Origin: Chitinophaga sp. XS-30
Lineage (GTDB): Bacteria; Bacteroidota; Bacteroidia; Chitinophagales; Chitinophagaceae
NCBI RefSeq assembly: GCF_008086345.1
Contig: NZ_CP043006.1
Coordinates: 5,578,032 to 5,642,031 of the forward strand
DNA length: 64,000 nucleotides
Direction of reading: 5' to 3'
The position numbers and the translations under genes are program-made. Numbering within the stretch: the first letter of the stretch is position 1; the number at the start of each line of letters is the position of its first letter. Of this stretch, positions 37,248 through 45,915 are shown piece by piece. A model generated the notes under the pieces. That model saw only the letters and a program-made list of their open reading frames with translations, did not search any database and had not been told where the DNA came from.

Positions 37248-38205
37248 TCAGCGGTTGACCACATTCTCCGGCCGGCCGTCCAGGAACGCTTTCAGGTTGC
37301 TGACCAGTTTATCCATCAGTCTTTTCCGGGCGTCGATGGTGGCCCAGGCAATATGCGGAGTGATCAGGCAGTGCTTTGCGGTGAGCAAGGGATTGTCCGC
37401 GTCCGGCGGTTCAACGGAAAGCACATCGAGCCCCGCACCTGCTATTACGCCGTTATTCAGCGCGGCGGCCAGGTCTGCTTCCCGGACGAGGGGGCCGCGG
37501 CTGGTATTGATAAGAAATGCGGAAGGTTTCATAGTAGCCAGCAAGGCAGTGTTGACAAATTCCCTGTTCTGTTCGTTGAGGGGGCAATGCAGGGAAACGA
37601 TATCCGATTCCCGGAAACAGCTGGCCTGGTCTGTAAATCTCACACCCTCCATCCTGTCCCGCTCCGGGGTGTTTATGGCTGACGATCACCTGCATGCCAA
37701 AGGCCAGTGCGATGCGGGCGACTGCCTTCCCTATCTGCCCGAAACCGATAATGCCCAGCGTTTTGTCATTTAATTCATTCAGCGGCATTTTCCAGTAGCT
37801 GAAATCTTTGCTGGCGGCCCATTCACCGTTCCTGACGCTTTCCGCATGCAGGCCAACGCCCTGGCATAATTCCAGGATCAGTGCAAATGTGAGCTGGGCA
37901 ACAGAAGCAGTGCTGTATGCGGGAACATTGGTGACTACGATACGCTGGTCAGTGGCTGTTTTGACATCCACAACATTGTAGCCGGTAGCCATTACCCCGA
38001 TGTATTGCAGGGATGGGGAGCCGAGGATGGCGTCCGCATTCACGATGGCTTTGTTGGTGAGGATGATGGCGGCGTCCCTGATACGTTCCGCGACCTGTTC
38101 CGGAGGTGTCCGGTCATATATCTCCACCTGGCCAAGTGCTTTTAAAGGCTCCCAGCTGAGGTCACCGGGATTAAGGGCGAAGCCGTCAAGTACAACTATT
38201 TTCAT
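37248..38205 (-). pseudogene. D-2-hydroxyacid dehydrogenase interrupted by one frameshift
   Basis: Two overlapping frames together give a complete 318-residue D-isomer-specific dehydrogenase. The start at 38205 (MKIVVLDGFALNPGD) runs to about residue 180 with the NAD motif GIIGFGQIGKAV; then the frame moves to the second ORF, which carries SLHCPLNEQNR, INTSRGPLV (active-site Arg), GLDVLSVEPP (Glu) and ITPHIAW (His). The shift is at the G-run 37666-37669: deleting one base joins HP with ERDRMEGVRFTDQ. The protein would reduce a 2-keto acid, perhaps glycerate- or lactate-type. Real mutation or sequencing error cannot be told apart from sequence alone. Confidence 0.85.
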
Positions 38206-38331
38206 GGGTCTGAAGATGATAAGGGATAAATTTACAGGATTCGGCCAGATATGCAATGCCTGTTCAACAGGCATGTTGTTTTATATCTGCGTTAAGGCCG
38301 TGCTTTTCCTTATCCCGCCGGCATCTCCGGA

Positions 38332-38426
38332 GCGGCACCCGCAAACATCATGAGCTGTCACTGCAATGCCTGTTGTCAGTACGCTGTAGCAACTCTTTGA
38401 AGGCGGCACCCGCAAACATCATGAGC
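38332..38426. repeat. two 24-bp direct repeats, 71 bp apart
   Basis: GCGGCACCCGCAAACATCATGAGC occurs at 38332-38355 and 38403-38426. The flanks are only partly alike. On the minus strand each copy reads ATGATGTTTGCGGG and continues as a short open frame. No terminal inverted repeat or target duplication is seen, and no protein family fits. Confidence 0.7.
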
Positions 38427-38493
38427 GTAGCACCGTTGCCATTACGCCGTATCAGCCTTTGAGGAATGCCGCCGGAATACCCATGGAAGTCCC

Positions 38494-38745
38494 CTATGAC
38501 ATATCCACCCGTTTAAAGGTATTGTTCACCCTGTCTATGATAAAATTACCGTACACAGAACGGTAAGTCCCATAACACAATTTCCCGTTCAGCTCTATGT
38601 TATGTTCCTTGCCGAGCGGATGCATACCTTCTATCAAACGGATGAACCGCATCCGCTGTAATTGTCCGCCGCACTTGCAGCGTGTCTCGGAAATCTTTTT
38701 GTGTGAATGCACAATGTTGCTGCATCTGATACATCTTGTTTCCAT
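38494..38745 (-). CDS. small zinc-ribbon-like hypothetical protein
   Basis: 83 residues. METRCIRCSN (Cys5, Cys8) and TRCKCGGQ (Cys23, Cys25) form a CxxC...CxC zinc-binding pattern near the N-terminus, followed by a short beta-rich tail (YGTYRSVYGNFIID). Cytosolic, no signal or membrane helix. The pattern in a small, isolated ORF argues for a real gene, but no family or operon context supports a function. Confidence 0.5.
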   Translation of the reverse strand: METRCIRCSNIVHSHKKISETRCKCGGQLQRMRFIRLIEGMHPLGKEHNIELNGKLCYGTYRSVYGNFIIDRVNNTFKRVDMS

Positions 38746-39301
38746 AATAGGCTCTTTAACGCTATACAGAATTAATTAGACAATGGCGCGCAGTTGCACT
38801 TTTATGTTTCAAATGTCTAATGCATGCATATATCTATGGCGGGTGGCCTGAGGCCGGGCTAACGGTTTGAATATGGAAAGCTAACAGGAGAATGAAAACA
38901 GGAACCAAAGCTGAACCTGATTGAACGGATAATGGTAAACTCCGTTACGCAAATTTACATGATCTCTATCTCAAAGAAAAAAATATCTGCCATGATATTA
39001 TACATCGTAATGGTAAACTGAAGAGGCCGCCTCACTGAGAACGGCCTCCATTTTCAGCCTATTTGAACCGTCTAAGCAATTTTATTCCTTGTTAATGTAT
39101 CATGGATACAACTGCAAGATATACCATAACCTTTTCGGGTACAACCAGGCATGCATAATGAACAGGAAATGAACAGAACAGAAAAATGAACAAACAAGTG
39201 GTTAAAAAACAATTATTTACATTGTTAAATGAACAGACATATCTATAGCGGCAGTTGTATTGAACTGCCGCGGGCTTTCATTGCGACCTGTTAACGGGCT
39301 G
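38746..39301. other. 556-bp region without a recognised gene
   Basis: AT-rich. Contains a hairpin GAGGCCG/CGGCCTC at 39023-39048 and GCGGCAGTT/AACTGCCGC at 39248-39271, the latter just after the cbpA stop. The 11-mer AATGGTAAACT occurs twice (near 38931 and 39009). No ORF or RNA family recognised. Confidence 0.5.
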
Positions 39302-40228
39302 TTATGACGACTTCCTCATCTTCGATAAACGGGTAAACAATTGCAACTCTTCCTCCGACAGGTTTTGAGGCACCGTAATGCGTACCCTGACGTAGAGATC
39401 CCCGGCCGCTTCCCCGCTGCCTTCCGGCGCCGGCAGGCCCTTCCCTTTGAGGCGGAACAACCGGCCGCCATCCGTTCCTGCGGGGATGCTCAGCTGCAAA
39501 GTACTGCCCGGTACCGCCACCGGGAGCTTTCCGCCAAGTACAGCGGTATAGAGATCCAGCGGCAATTCCAGGTGCACATCCTTTCCCTTCAGTTCATACC
39601 TCGGATCAGCTGCGATACCTATCTCCAGCAGCAGATCTCCGGCTTCTCCACCGTTTCTCCCGAGATATCCCTTGCCTTTGAGCCTTAACACCTGCCCCTG
39701 GTAGGTACCGGGCTTTATTTTGAGATTGAGGCGCTGACCGTTGACCTCTATCTGTTTCGTGGCGCCGGTGAATACATCTTCCAACGCCACCTGCATGCTG
39801 GCATGCAGGTCTGCCCCCTTGCGGTTGCGCGCACGCCCCTGCTGTTGTCCGCTCCTCCGGAAACCGCCGCCAAACAGATGCTCAAAGAAATCAGAGAACT
39901 GTCCTCCTTCACCGAATACATCCTCATACTGCTGCTGACCACCGCCCTGCCCACGCCAGCGGCTCCAGTCAAAATCACCTGTGTTTTGGCCGGCCTGTTC
40001 GTAATACTTCCAGTTTTCGCCAAACTCATCGTATTTCTTCCGTTTTTCTTCATCACCCAGCACTTCATAGGCTTCGTTCAGCTCCTTGAACTTTTCTTCG
40101 GCCAGCTTGTCATCCGGATTTTTATCCGGATGGTATTTTACGGCCAGCTTGCGGTATGCTTTCTTGATATCTGCGGCGCTGGCTTTCTTGTCCACGCCAA
40201 GTATCTTGTAATAATCCTTGTATTCCAT
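39302..40228 (-). CDS. cbpA: DnaJ-type co-chaperone, CbpA-like
   Basis: 308 residues from ATG 40228 ([12 protein letters not shown]); the earlier in-frame ATG at 40258 adds 10 unconserved residues. J-domain about 1-70 with the HPD motif ([10 protein letters not shown]), a Gly/Phe/Gln-rich linker (about 80-135), then two DnaJ C-terminal substrate domains. No CxxCxGxG zinc finger, which separates it from DnaJ proper and fits CbpA (curved-DNA binding or Hsp70 co-chaperone). Confidence 0.88.
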   Translation of the reverse strand: MEYKDYYKILGVDKKASAADIKKAYRKLAVKYHPDKNPDDKLAEEKFKELNEAYEVLGDEEKRKKYDEFGENWKYYEQAGQNTGDFDWSRWRGQGGGQQQYEDVFGEGGQFSDFFEHLFGGGFRRSGQQQGRARNRKGADLHASMQVALEDVFTGATKQIEVNGQRLNLKIKPGTYQGQVLRLKGKGYLGRNGGEAGDLLLEIGIAADPRYELKGKDVHLELPLDLYTAVLGGKLPVAVPGSTLQLSIPAGTDGGRLFRLKGKGLPAPEGSGEAAGDLYVRVRITVPQNLSEEELQLFTRLSKMRKSS

Positions 40229-40257
40229 ATATGTCTTATGATCGCTAAAACAACACA

Positions 40258-40280
40258 CCCCCTGTAATGCATACAGGGGG
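40258..40280 (-). terminator. hairpin between the E1 gene and cbpA
   Basis: CCCCCTGTA (40258-40266) and TACAGGGGG (40272-40280) with a 5-nt loop, followed in the minus direction by GTGTTGTTTT. It terminates the E1 gene that ends at 40311. Confidence 0.7.
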
Positions 40281-40310
40281 CGCTCCTTGATTAAAAATTC
40301 GCTGAGGAGG

Positions 40311-42712
40311 CTACTCCCTGATCATGTCTGCTACCAGCTTCACAACATCCTCCACATTAGGTTTGGAAAAATAGTCCCCGTCTGTTCCATACGCCGGCCG
40401 GTGCGCCTGTGCCGCCAGTGTACGCGGAGCTACATCCAGCCAGCGATAACCGCCCTGCACTTCCATCACCTGCTGGAACATATATGCTGTTCCGCCACCC
40501 GGTACATCTTCATCCACAAAGAGGATCCGGTTGGTCTTCTTCAGCGATTCCAGTATGGCATGATGAATATCAAAAGGCAACAGCGTCTGTACATCTATCA
40601 GTTCACAGGAAATATTCATCTGCTCGAGCGTTTCCATTGCCTCTTCAATGATCCGTAAAGTGGACCCGTAGGAAACGATGGTGATATCTGAGCCGCTGTG
40701 CAGCACTTCCGGGATGCCCAGCGGTACGGTGAAATCTTTCAGGTTCTGCGGCTGCCGCTCTTTCAGGCGGTAACCGTTAAGCGATTCAATCACGATAGCC
40801 GGTTCTTTTTGCCTGCAACAGGGTATTGTACATGCCCGCGGCCTGTACCATGTTCCGCGGCACACAAACATGCAGCCCCCGCAGGGAGTTGATGATCATG
40901 CCCATCGGTGAGCCGGAGTGCCAGATGCCTTCCAGCCGGTGACCACGGGTACGGACGATAATGGGGCAGAATTGCGTGCCTTTGGTGCGGTATTGCAGCG
41001 ATGCTACATCATCGCTGAGCGGCTGCAGCCCGTAAAGCAGATAGTCCAGATACTGGATCTCGGCGATAGGCCGGAGCCCGCGCAAGGCCATACCGATCCC
41101 CCTGTCCCATGATGGTCAGCTCCCGGATACCGGTATCGGCTATACGTGTTTTTCCATGTTTCTGCTGCAAACCGGCAAACCCCTGGTTCACATCCCCTAT
41201 TTTGCCTACATCTTCGCCAAATGCGAACACCAGCGGATGATCGCTGAAAAGCTGGTCGAAATACCGGTTCAATATTTCGTATCCGTTCATTACCGGCGCA
41301 TCATCCGCATATATAGCGGGCACTTCCGGCACTTCGAGTGCGGAATTCGGGCCGGTGGCATGAAGGAAAGTATTGTAATTCTCTTTTTCCGCGGCCAGCT
41401 GCTGGTCGTAATAAACCTGCAAACCGTCCATCGCTTCGGAAAAGTTGCGCGGATGTTTGAACAGAATGCCTGCGGCGGCCTTCAGTATATCCCGGCGCTG
41501 CGGCTCGCGGTTGGCGGCCAGTTCGCGCATTTGCTGCGCTACATATTCCGTGTCTCCCCGCCCTTCGTCTAAAATGGACTGGCAAACAGCCGTGAATGCC
41601 TGCACCTGCTCCCGGATGGGCGCAATATATTTATCCCAGGCCTTTTTGCGACTTTCCTGTGCGATCACTTTGGCTTCCACTTCAATGGCCCGGAGCTCCG
41701 ACTCTTCGGCCAGCGCGTTTTCCAGCAGCCACTGGCGCATTTTTACATTGCAGTCGAATTCCTTTTCCCAGGCCAGGCGCTCCTTGCTTTTATACCGTTC
41801 ATGCGAACCGGAGGTGGAGTGGCCCTGGGGCTGCGTGATCTCCTCCACATGAAAAAGTACCGGTACATGGTTTTCCCTTGCCTTGCGGATACCTTCTTCG
41901 AAAGTCTCGCACAGCCCGGCGTAATCCCATCCCTTTACATTATATATCTCTATGCCGTTGGAATGCCCGTTTTTTCTGAACCCTTCCAGCGCTTCGCTGA
42001 TAGAGCCTTTTGTGGTTTGATATTTCCGGGGAACAGAGATCCCGTACCCATCATCCCAGACAAATATGGCCAATGGCACCTGCAGAACGCCGGCGGCATT
42101 GACGGTTTCCCAGAAATGCCCTTCGCTCGTAGAGGCATCACCGATAGTAGCGAAACACACCTCGTTGCCGTGGTTGGAAAGATGGCTGTACTGCTCAAGC
42201 TCCGGCAGTTCCCGGAAAAGCTTTGACGCATAGGCCAGTCCCAGCGCCCGGGGCATCTGTGCCGCGGTGGGCGCCATGTCCGCCGCCGTATTCTTCATAC
42301 CGGCGATATTCAGCCAGTTACCCTCCATATCCACATTGGGCGTGGCAAAATGCGCATTCATCTGCCGCCCGGCGGAAAACGGATCGTTCGTAATATCCGG
42401 ATCAGCGTATAACTGAGAAAAAAACTGCTCCACAGTAGCAATGCCGCTGGCGAAAGCAAAGGTCTGGTCCCGGTAATATCCCGAACGGAAGTCACCCGGT
42501 TTGAAATACTTGGCCATCGCGATCTGCGCCACTTCCTTTCCATCACCAAAAATGCCAAACTTTGCCTTGCCGGTCAATACTTCCCGGCGACCCAGCAAGC
42601 TTACTTCCCTGCTGATACAGGCTTGCCTGAAATCACTTAAAACTTCCTTCCGGAACTCTTCAAATGATAACTGGCTCTGCATATTCATAGCTAATTCGTT
42701 GTTTTCGATCAT
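40311..42712 (-). pseudogene. fused 2-oxoacid dehydrogenase E1alpha-E1beta interrupted by two frameshifts
   Basis: Intact, this would be about 800 residues: thiamine-diphosphate E1 alpha (about 1-400, with GDASTSEGHFWETVNAAGV and VWDDGYGISVP) joined to E1 beta (FAFGEDVGKIGDVNQGF and DVQTLLPFD). This fused form of the branched-chain or pyruvate-type complex is common in Bacteroidetes. The frame breaks at the C-run 41098-41102 (GQG to [14 protein letters not shown]) and at the T-run 40806-40810 (LLQAK to [13 protein letters not shown]); removing one base at each restores the protein. A -7 box CAAATGTA on the plus strand (42732-42739) lies 20 bases upstream. The substrate (branched-chain 2-oxoacids most likely) is not fixed. 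Confidence 0.85.
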
Positions 42713-43012
42713 GCTGTACCTGGTTAAAGCACAAATGTAGGGGAAAATGATGAATGGGTAAATCCCAATACCGTTTCCGGAAATAAATTAAGTTTTTAAG
42801 AATTTTTTAATATCTTAATACCTCCGGCTCGGATTTTGGCCGTAAATTTGTTTGTAAACTGGCAGGAAGCCGATATGATTAAGATTGCCATTAATAAGAC
42901 CGCGAAATGATCATTTTAATCATCGAAAGCTCCACCTGACCCGTAAAAATTAAATTTGAACAGTTGACCATACTGTTTTAACCAAATCGTTTTAAAACCA
43001 AATTATACAAAG
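42713..43012. other. 300-bp divergent control region
   Basis: Between the E1 gene and the DUF1573 gene. On the minus strand TTTA (42762-42759), a 19-nt spacer and TACATTTG (42739-42732) make a promoter for the E1 gene. On the plus strand TAAATTTG (42843-42850) is a possible -7 box, 163 bases before the DUF1573 start. CCTGACCCGTAAAAATTAAA (around 42935) resembles the leader preceding susD and the DUF3823 gene. Confidence 0.5.
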
Positions 43013-43414
43013 ATGAAAAAGTTTATCTTATCCCTATTTGCAAGTTTGCTGATAACCACTGCCGTTTGGGCACAGGCCCAGGGTTCAGGTTCAACCAATG
43101 CCGTTGATCTGAAAGTGAAGTTCAAACAAGAAACCGTTGATTTTGGCACCACCAAATTCAACAAACCTGTTACGGTAACATTTGAGTTCACCAACATATC
43201 CAAGGCGCCCGTACTGATCGAATCGGCGAAAGCCAGCTGCGGCTGTACTGTGCCCAATTGGACAGTAGAGCCGGTATTGCCGGGCAAATCGGGCAAGATC
43301 ACCGCCACTTATAGCGCGAATGCGGTGGGCAAACCGACCAAAACGGTATATCTCAAATTGAAAGGAGTAGACCAGGAAAAAGAATTGATCCTCACCGGTA
43401 CGGTAGAGAACTAA
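43013..43414 (+). CDS. DUF1573 secreted protein
   Basis: 133 residues, signal peptide cleaved after AVWAQA (about residue 22). One immunoglobulin-like DUF1573 domain with VDFGTTKFNKPVTVTFEFTN and the signature ASCGCTVPNWT, including the adjacent Cys pair. Common in Bacteroidetes periplasm; function unknown. Single gene closed by the strong terminator at 43427. Confidence 0.9.
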   Translation: MKKFILSLFASLLITTAVWAQAQGSGSTNAVDLKVKFKQETVDFGTTKFNKPVTVTFEFTNISKAPVLIESAKASCGCTVPNWTVEPVLPGKSGKITATYSANAVGKPTKTVYLKLKGVDQEKELILTGTVEN

Positions 43415-43426
43415 TTATAAAAGCTT

Positions 43427-43466
43427 AAAAAAAGCCTCCTGATCAGCGGTCAGGAGGCTTTTTTTG
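43427..43466 (+). terminator. terminator of the DUF1573 gene
   Basis: AAAGCCTCCTGA (43431-43442) and TCAGGAGGCTTT (43450-43461), A-run before and T-run after. Confidence 0.9.
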
Positions 43467-43518
43467 TTGTAATGCACTCACTTGCCTTACCTTTGCTTCG
43501 CAAAAATCAACTAACCAA

Positions 43519-44712
43519 ATGCCCAACATCAGTCAACGCGGACAGGTTATGCCGCCCTCTCCCATCCGGAAGCTGGTACCCTATGCGGAAGCCGCAAAAA
43601 AGAAAGGAGTAAAAGTCTACCATCTCAATATCGGCCAGCCGGATATTGAAACGCCCAGGCCTGTACTGGACGCGGTAAGGCAATCCGAATTCACCATACT
43701 GGAATACAGCCACAGCGCCGGTAATGAAAGCTACCGCCGCAAGCTGACCGGTTACTACAAAAAATTCGATATCACGGTAGACCACACGGAGATCATTGTT
43801 ACCACCGGCGGTTCCGAAGCCATCCTGTTTGGCCTTATGGCCTGCCTGGACCCGGGCGACGAGGTGATCATCCCGGAACCTTTCTATGCCAATTACAACG
43901 GCTTTGCCGTGGAAGCCGGCGTAAAAGTAGTGCCGGTGACCGCCACCATCGATAACGGTTTTGCACTGCCGCCGATCGGGGATTTTGAAAAGCTCATCAC
44001 CCCCCGCACCAGGGCCATCCTGATCTGCAATCCCAATAACCCTACCGGCTACCTGTACAGTCCAGCCGAAATGGAAATACTGAAAGATATCTGCCTCAAA
44101 CATAACCTCTTTCTCTTTTCAGATGAAGCTTACCGGGAATTCTGCTACGATGGCCAGAATATTTCCGCGCTGAACCTGAGCGGAATGGAAAACCATGTGG
44201 TGATATTCGATACTATCTCCAAGCGGTACAGCGCCTGTGGCGGCCGTATCGGCGCTATTGTGACCCATAACCGCGCCATACTGGATTCCGTCATGAAGTT
44301 CGCCCAGGCGCGCCTCAGCCCGCCCAGCTTTGCACAGATCGCTGCTGAAGCGGCGGTAGATCTTCCGGATGATTATTTCGACGGGATCAAGGCTGAATAC
44401 CAGAGCCGCCGCGACCTGCTGGTAGATCTGCTGAACAAGATCCCGGGCGTGTACTGCCCCAATCCGGGCGGCGCATTCTACGCCATTGCGCGTTTGCCTA
44501 TCGATGATGCCGACAGGTTCTGCCAATGGTTGCTGGAATCCTTTGTTTATGAGCAGCAGACCGTTATGCTGTCTCCCGCTACCGGCTTTTATGCCACTCC
44601 CGGGCTTGGACTGCAGGAAGTACGGCTGGCCTATGTGCTGAACAGGGAAAGCATTGCCAGCGCCATGGAGGTACTGGCAAAAGCGCTGGAGGTGTACCCC
44701 GGCAAACAATAG
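43519..44712 (+). CDS. PLP-dependent aminotransferase, class I/II
   Basis: 397 residues. Fold type I with NIGQPDIETP, TTGGSEAILFG, CNPNNPTGYLY, SDEAYREFCYDG and the PLP lysine in TISKRYSACGGRIG. Resembles bacterial aspartate or broad-specificity aminotransferases; specificity cannot be read from sequence. Not obviously in an operon. Confidence 0.9.
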   Translation: MPNISQRGQVMPPSPIRKLVPYAEAAKKKGVKVYHLNIGQPDIETPRPVLDAVRQSEFTILEYSHSAGNESYRRKLTGYYKKFDITVDHTEIIVTTGGSEAILFGLMACLDPGDEVIIPEPFYANYNGFAVEAGVKVVPVTATIDNGFALPPIGDFEKLITPRTRAILICNPNNPTGYLYSPAEMEILKDICLKHNLFLFSDEAYREFCYDGQNISALNLSGMENHVVIFDTISKRYSACGGRIGAIVTHNRAILDSVMKFAQARLSPPSFAQIAAEAAVDLPDDYFDGIKAEYQSRRDLLVDLLNKIPGVYCPNPGGAFYAIARLPIDDADRFCQWLLESFVYEQQTVMLSPATGFYATPGLGLQEVRLAYVLNRESIASAMEVLAKALEVYPGKQ

Positions 44713-45497
44713 CGGCTCCACGTTTTTTCTGCGGCTGATCCGGCGCAATGCGGCCATGAAGTGCTATGGCGATGACCGCTGGCGAGAGCGCTTTTATTCA
44801 TCTGAATGCAATACATTTTATGAGCGCTCCTGCTGATACGGCAGGGAACCGTGGAAAACGCCTCCGTATACGTCTTATGACGCGAGTTCGCTGATACAGC
44901 CGGTTAAAAATATCTGTTCATCTAAAAGTAACACCCGGAGAACAATAAAGAAGGGCGTGATAACGCTTATAACACGACAATGTTTTTTCTGCAGCATTGT
45001 ATTTTTCGCGGAATATTAATACTGTAGCGGGTTTACCCTAAGAGATGCCCACACTGGCGGCCATACTGATGCAGAATTGCTATAGTTGTTGAAATTCGTA
45101 CCTGGCAGAAAACAGCAGATCCCGATGCTCTTTTTGTTAAAATCAGGCAGTGAATAGCAGAAAACGGGAAAGGTTGTTATATCAATTCAGCAAAAAACCG
45201 ACAAATTCATGTTAAAAAAACATTACCCTTTAAAAACATGACAAAAATCATATTTCAAAAAAGATCGGCCGTAAGCCTTGTCAATACCCGATATTTGCAT
45301 TAAAATAAATTCTATATGAGTTATTTTAACCGTAAACCGCATTTTTTAATGAAATAGAGTTTTGAAATTTAAATTTATTCCCTACTTTTACTGTGTAATT
45401 GATACGCAAAGGAACTGAAAAGAATAAATAGTAAAAATTACAATACATGTTGAACAAAATTCTAAACCTGCTTAGCAAAAATTTAACTTGTATAATT
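44713..45497. other. gene-free region upstream of the tandem RNA candidates
   Basis: About 785 bp, strongly AT-rich from 45170 onward. Includes an ACAATG/CATTGT hairpin with a T-run (44977-45007). No ORF, tRNA or rRNA is seen. The region appears to be regulatory or RNA-coding rather than protein-coding. Confidence 0.5.
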
Positions 45498-45527
45498 TTG
45501 ACAAATGGGAAAATGGCGCGACCTTTG
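45498..45527 (+). promoter_or_regulatory. promoter of small RNA candidate 1
   Basis: TTGACA (45498-45503), 16 nt, GACCTTTG (45520-45527). Only the last part fits TAnnTTTG, but the spacing is right. Confidence 0.4.
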
Positions 45528-45533
45528 CATTAT

Positions 45534-45659
45534 AAACATCAGATAAAAAGACGGCGACAAACTAAAACGTTTTAGCTAAATAACATATTTTTGTATCAGT
45601 TTTTCATAACGTGGAATTTATAAAGGCAAACGGCTCTGTTCACAGAGCCGTATTTTTTT
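45534..45659 (+). ncRNA. candidate small RNA 1 with conserved 3' segment
   Basis: Predicted from promoter (45498-45527) to intrinsic terminator (45630-45659). Contains the palindrome CTAAAACGTTTTAG (45562-45575) and then, from 45598 to about 45633, a segment repeated in candidate 2 with about 90 percent identity (AGTTTTTCATAACGTGGAAT). The stem ACGGCTCTG/CAGAGCCGT follows immediately with a run of T. No ORF of note. Not matched to a known RNA family; expression is unproven. Confidence 0.4.
45630..45659 (+). terminator. intrinsic terminator of small RNA candidate 1
   Basis: ACGGCTCTG (45630-45638), loop TTCA, CAGAGCCGT (45643-45651), then ATTTTTTTT. Confidence 0.85.
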
Positions 45660-45748
45660 TTCCTGATCTCCCAACTTCTTCCCCACTCCAACCGATTGCA
45701 GGTTGATCGCCTGCATATTACGGGAAAATTTCCCGAAGATGCCGGCAG

Positions 45749-45781
45749 TTGACAATCCATTTTTTTCCTAATATTGCTTTG
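45749..45781 (+). promoter_or_regulatory. promoter of small RNA candidate 2
   Basis: TTGACA (45749-45754), 19 nt, TTGCTTTG (45774-45781), the same -33 hexamer as candidate 1. Confidence 0.4.
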
Positions 45782-45787
45782 TAATGA

Positions 45788-45893
45788 AAAGACAAGGGTG
45801 GGGTATTGTGTTTGCAATACCTTAACGCTAGTTTTCATAACGTGGAATTTTAAAATGCAAACGGTCCCGATTCCTCGGGACCGTTCCTTATTT
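45788..45893 (+). ncRNA. candidate small RNA 2, paralogue of candidate 1
   Basis: About 106 nt. After a GGTATTG/CAATACC hairpin (45802-45821) it has AGTTTTCATAACGTGGAATT (from 45830) and CAAACGG shared with candidate 1, followed by the stem ACGGTCCCGA/TCGGGACCGT (45861-45884). The terminator stem differs in sequence but not in position, so the shared part is not simply a copied terminator. Candidate 1 and 2 start about 254 bp apart. Alternatively this hairpin only terminates carA on the minus strand. Confidence 0.4.
45861..45890. terminator. terminator of small RNA candidate 2 and of carA
   Basis: ACGGTCCCGA (45861-45870), loop TTCC, TCGGGACCGT (45875-45884), followed by TCCTTATTT on the plus strand and TTTGCATTTT on the minus strand. 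Confidence 0.75.
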
Positions 45894-45915
45894 ATAAGAA
45901 GATCAGAGAACAGGA

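Noticed and set aside
38256-38462. 68-codon plus-strand ORF over the 24-bp repeats
   Set aside because: Composition unlike the neighbours and no homology; the repeats explain its open frame.
45596-45838. 80-codon minus-strand ORF in the small RNA region
   Set aside because: Overlaps terminator stems on the other strand and shows no protein-like pattern.
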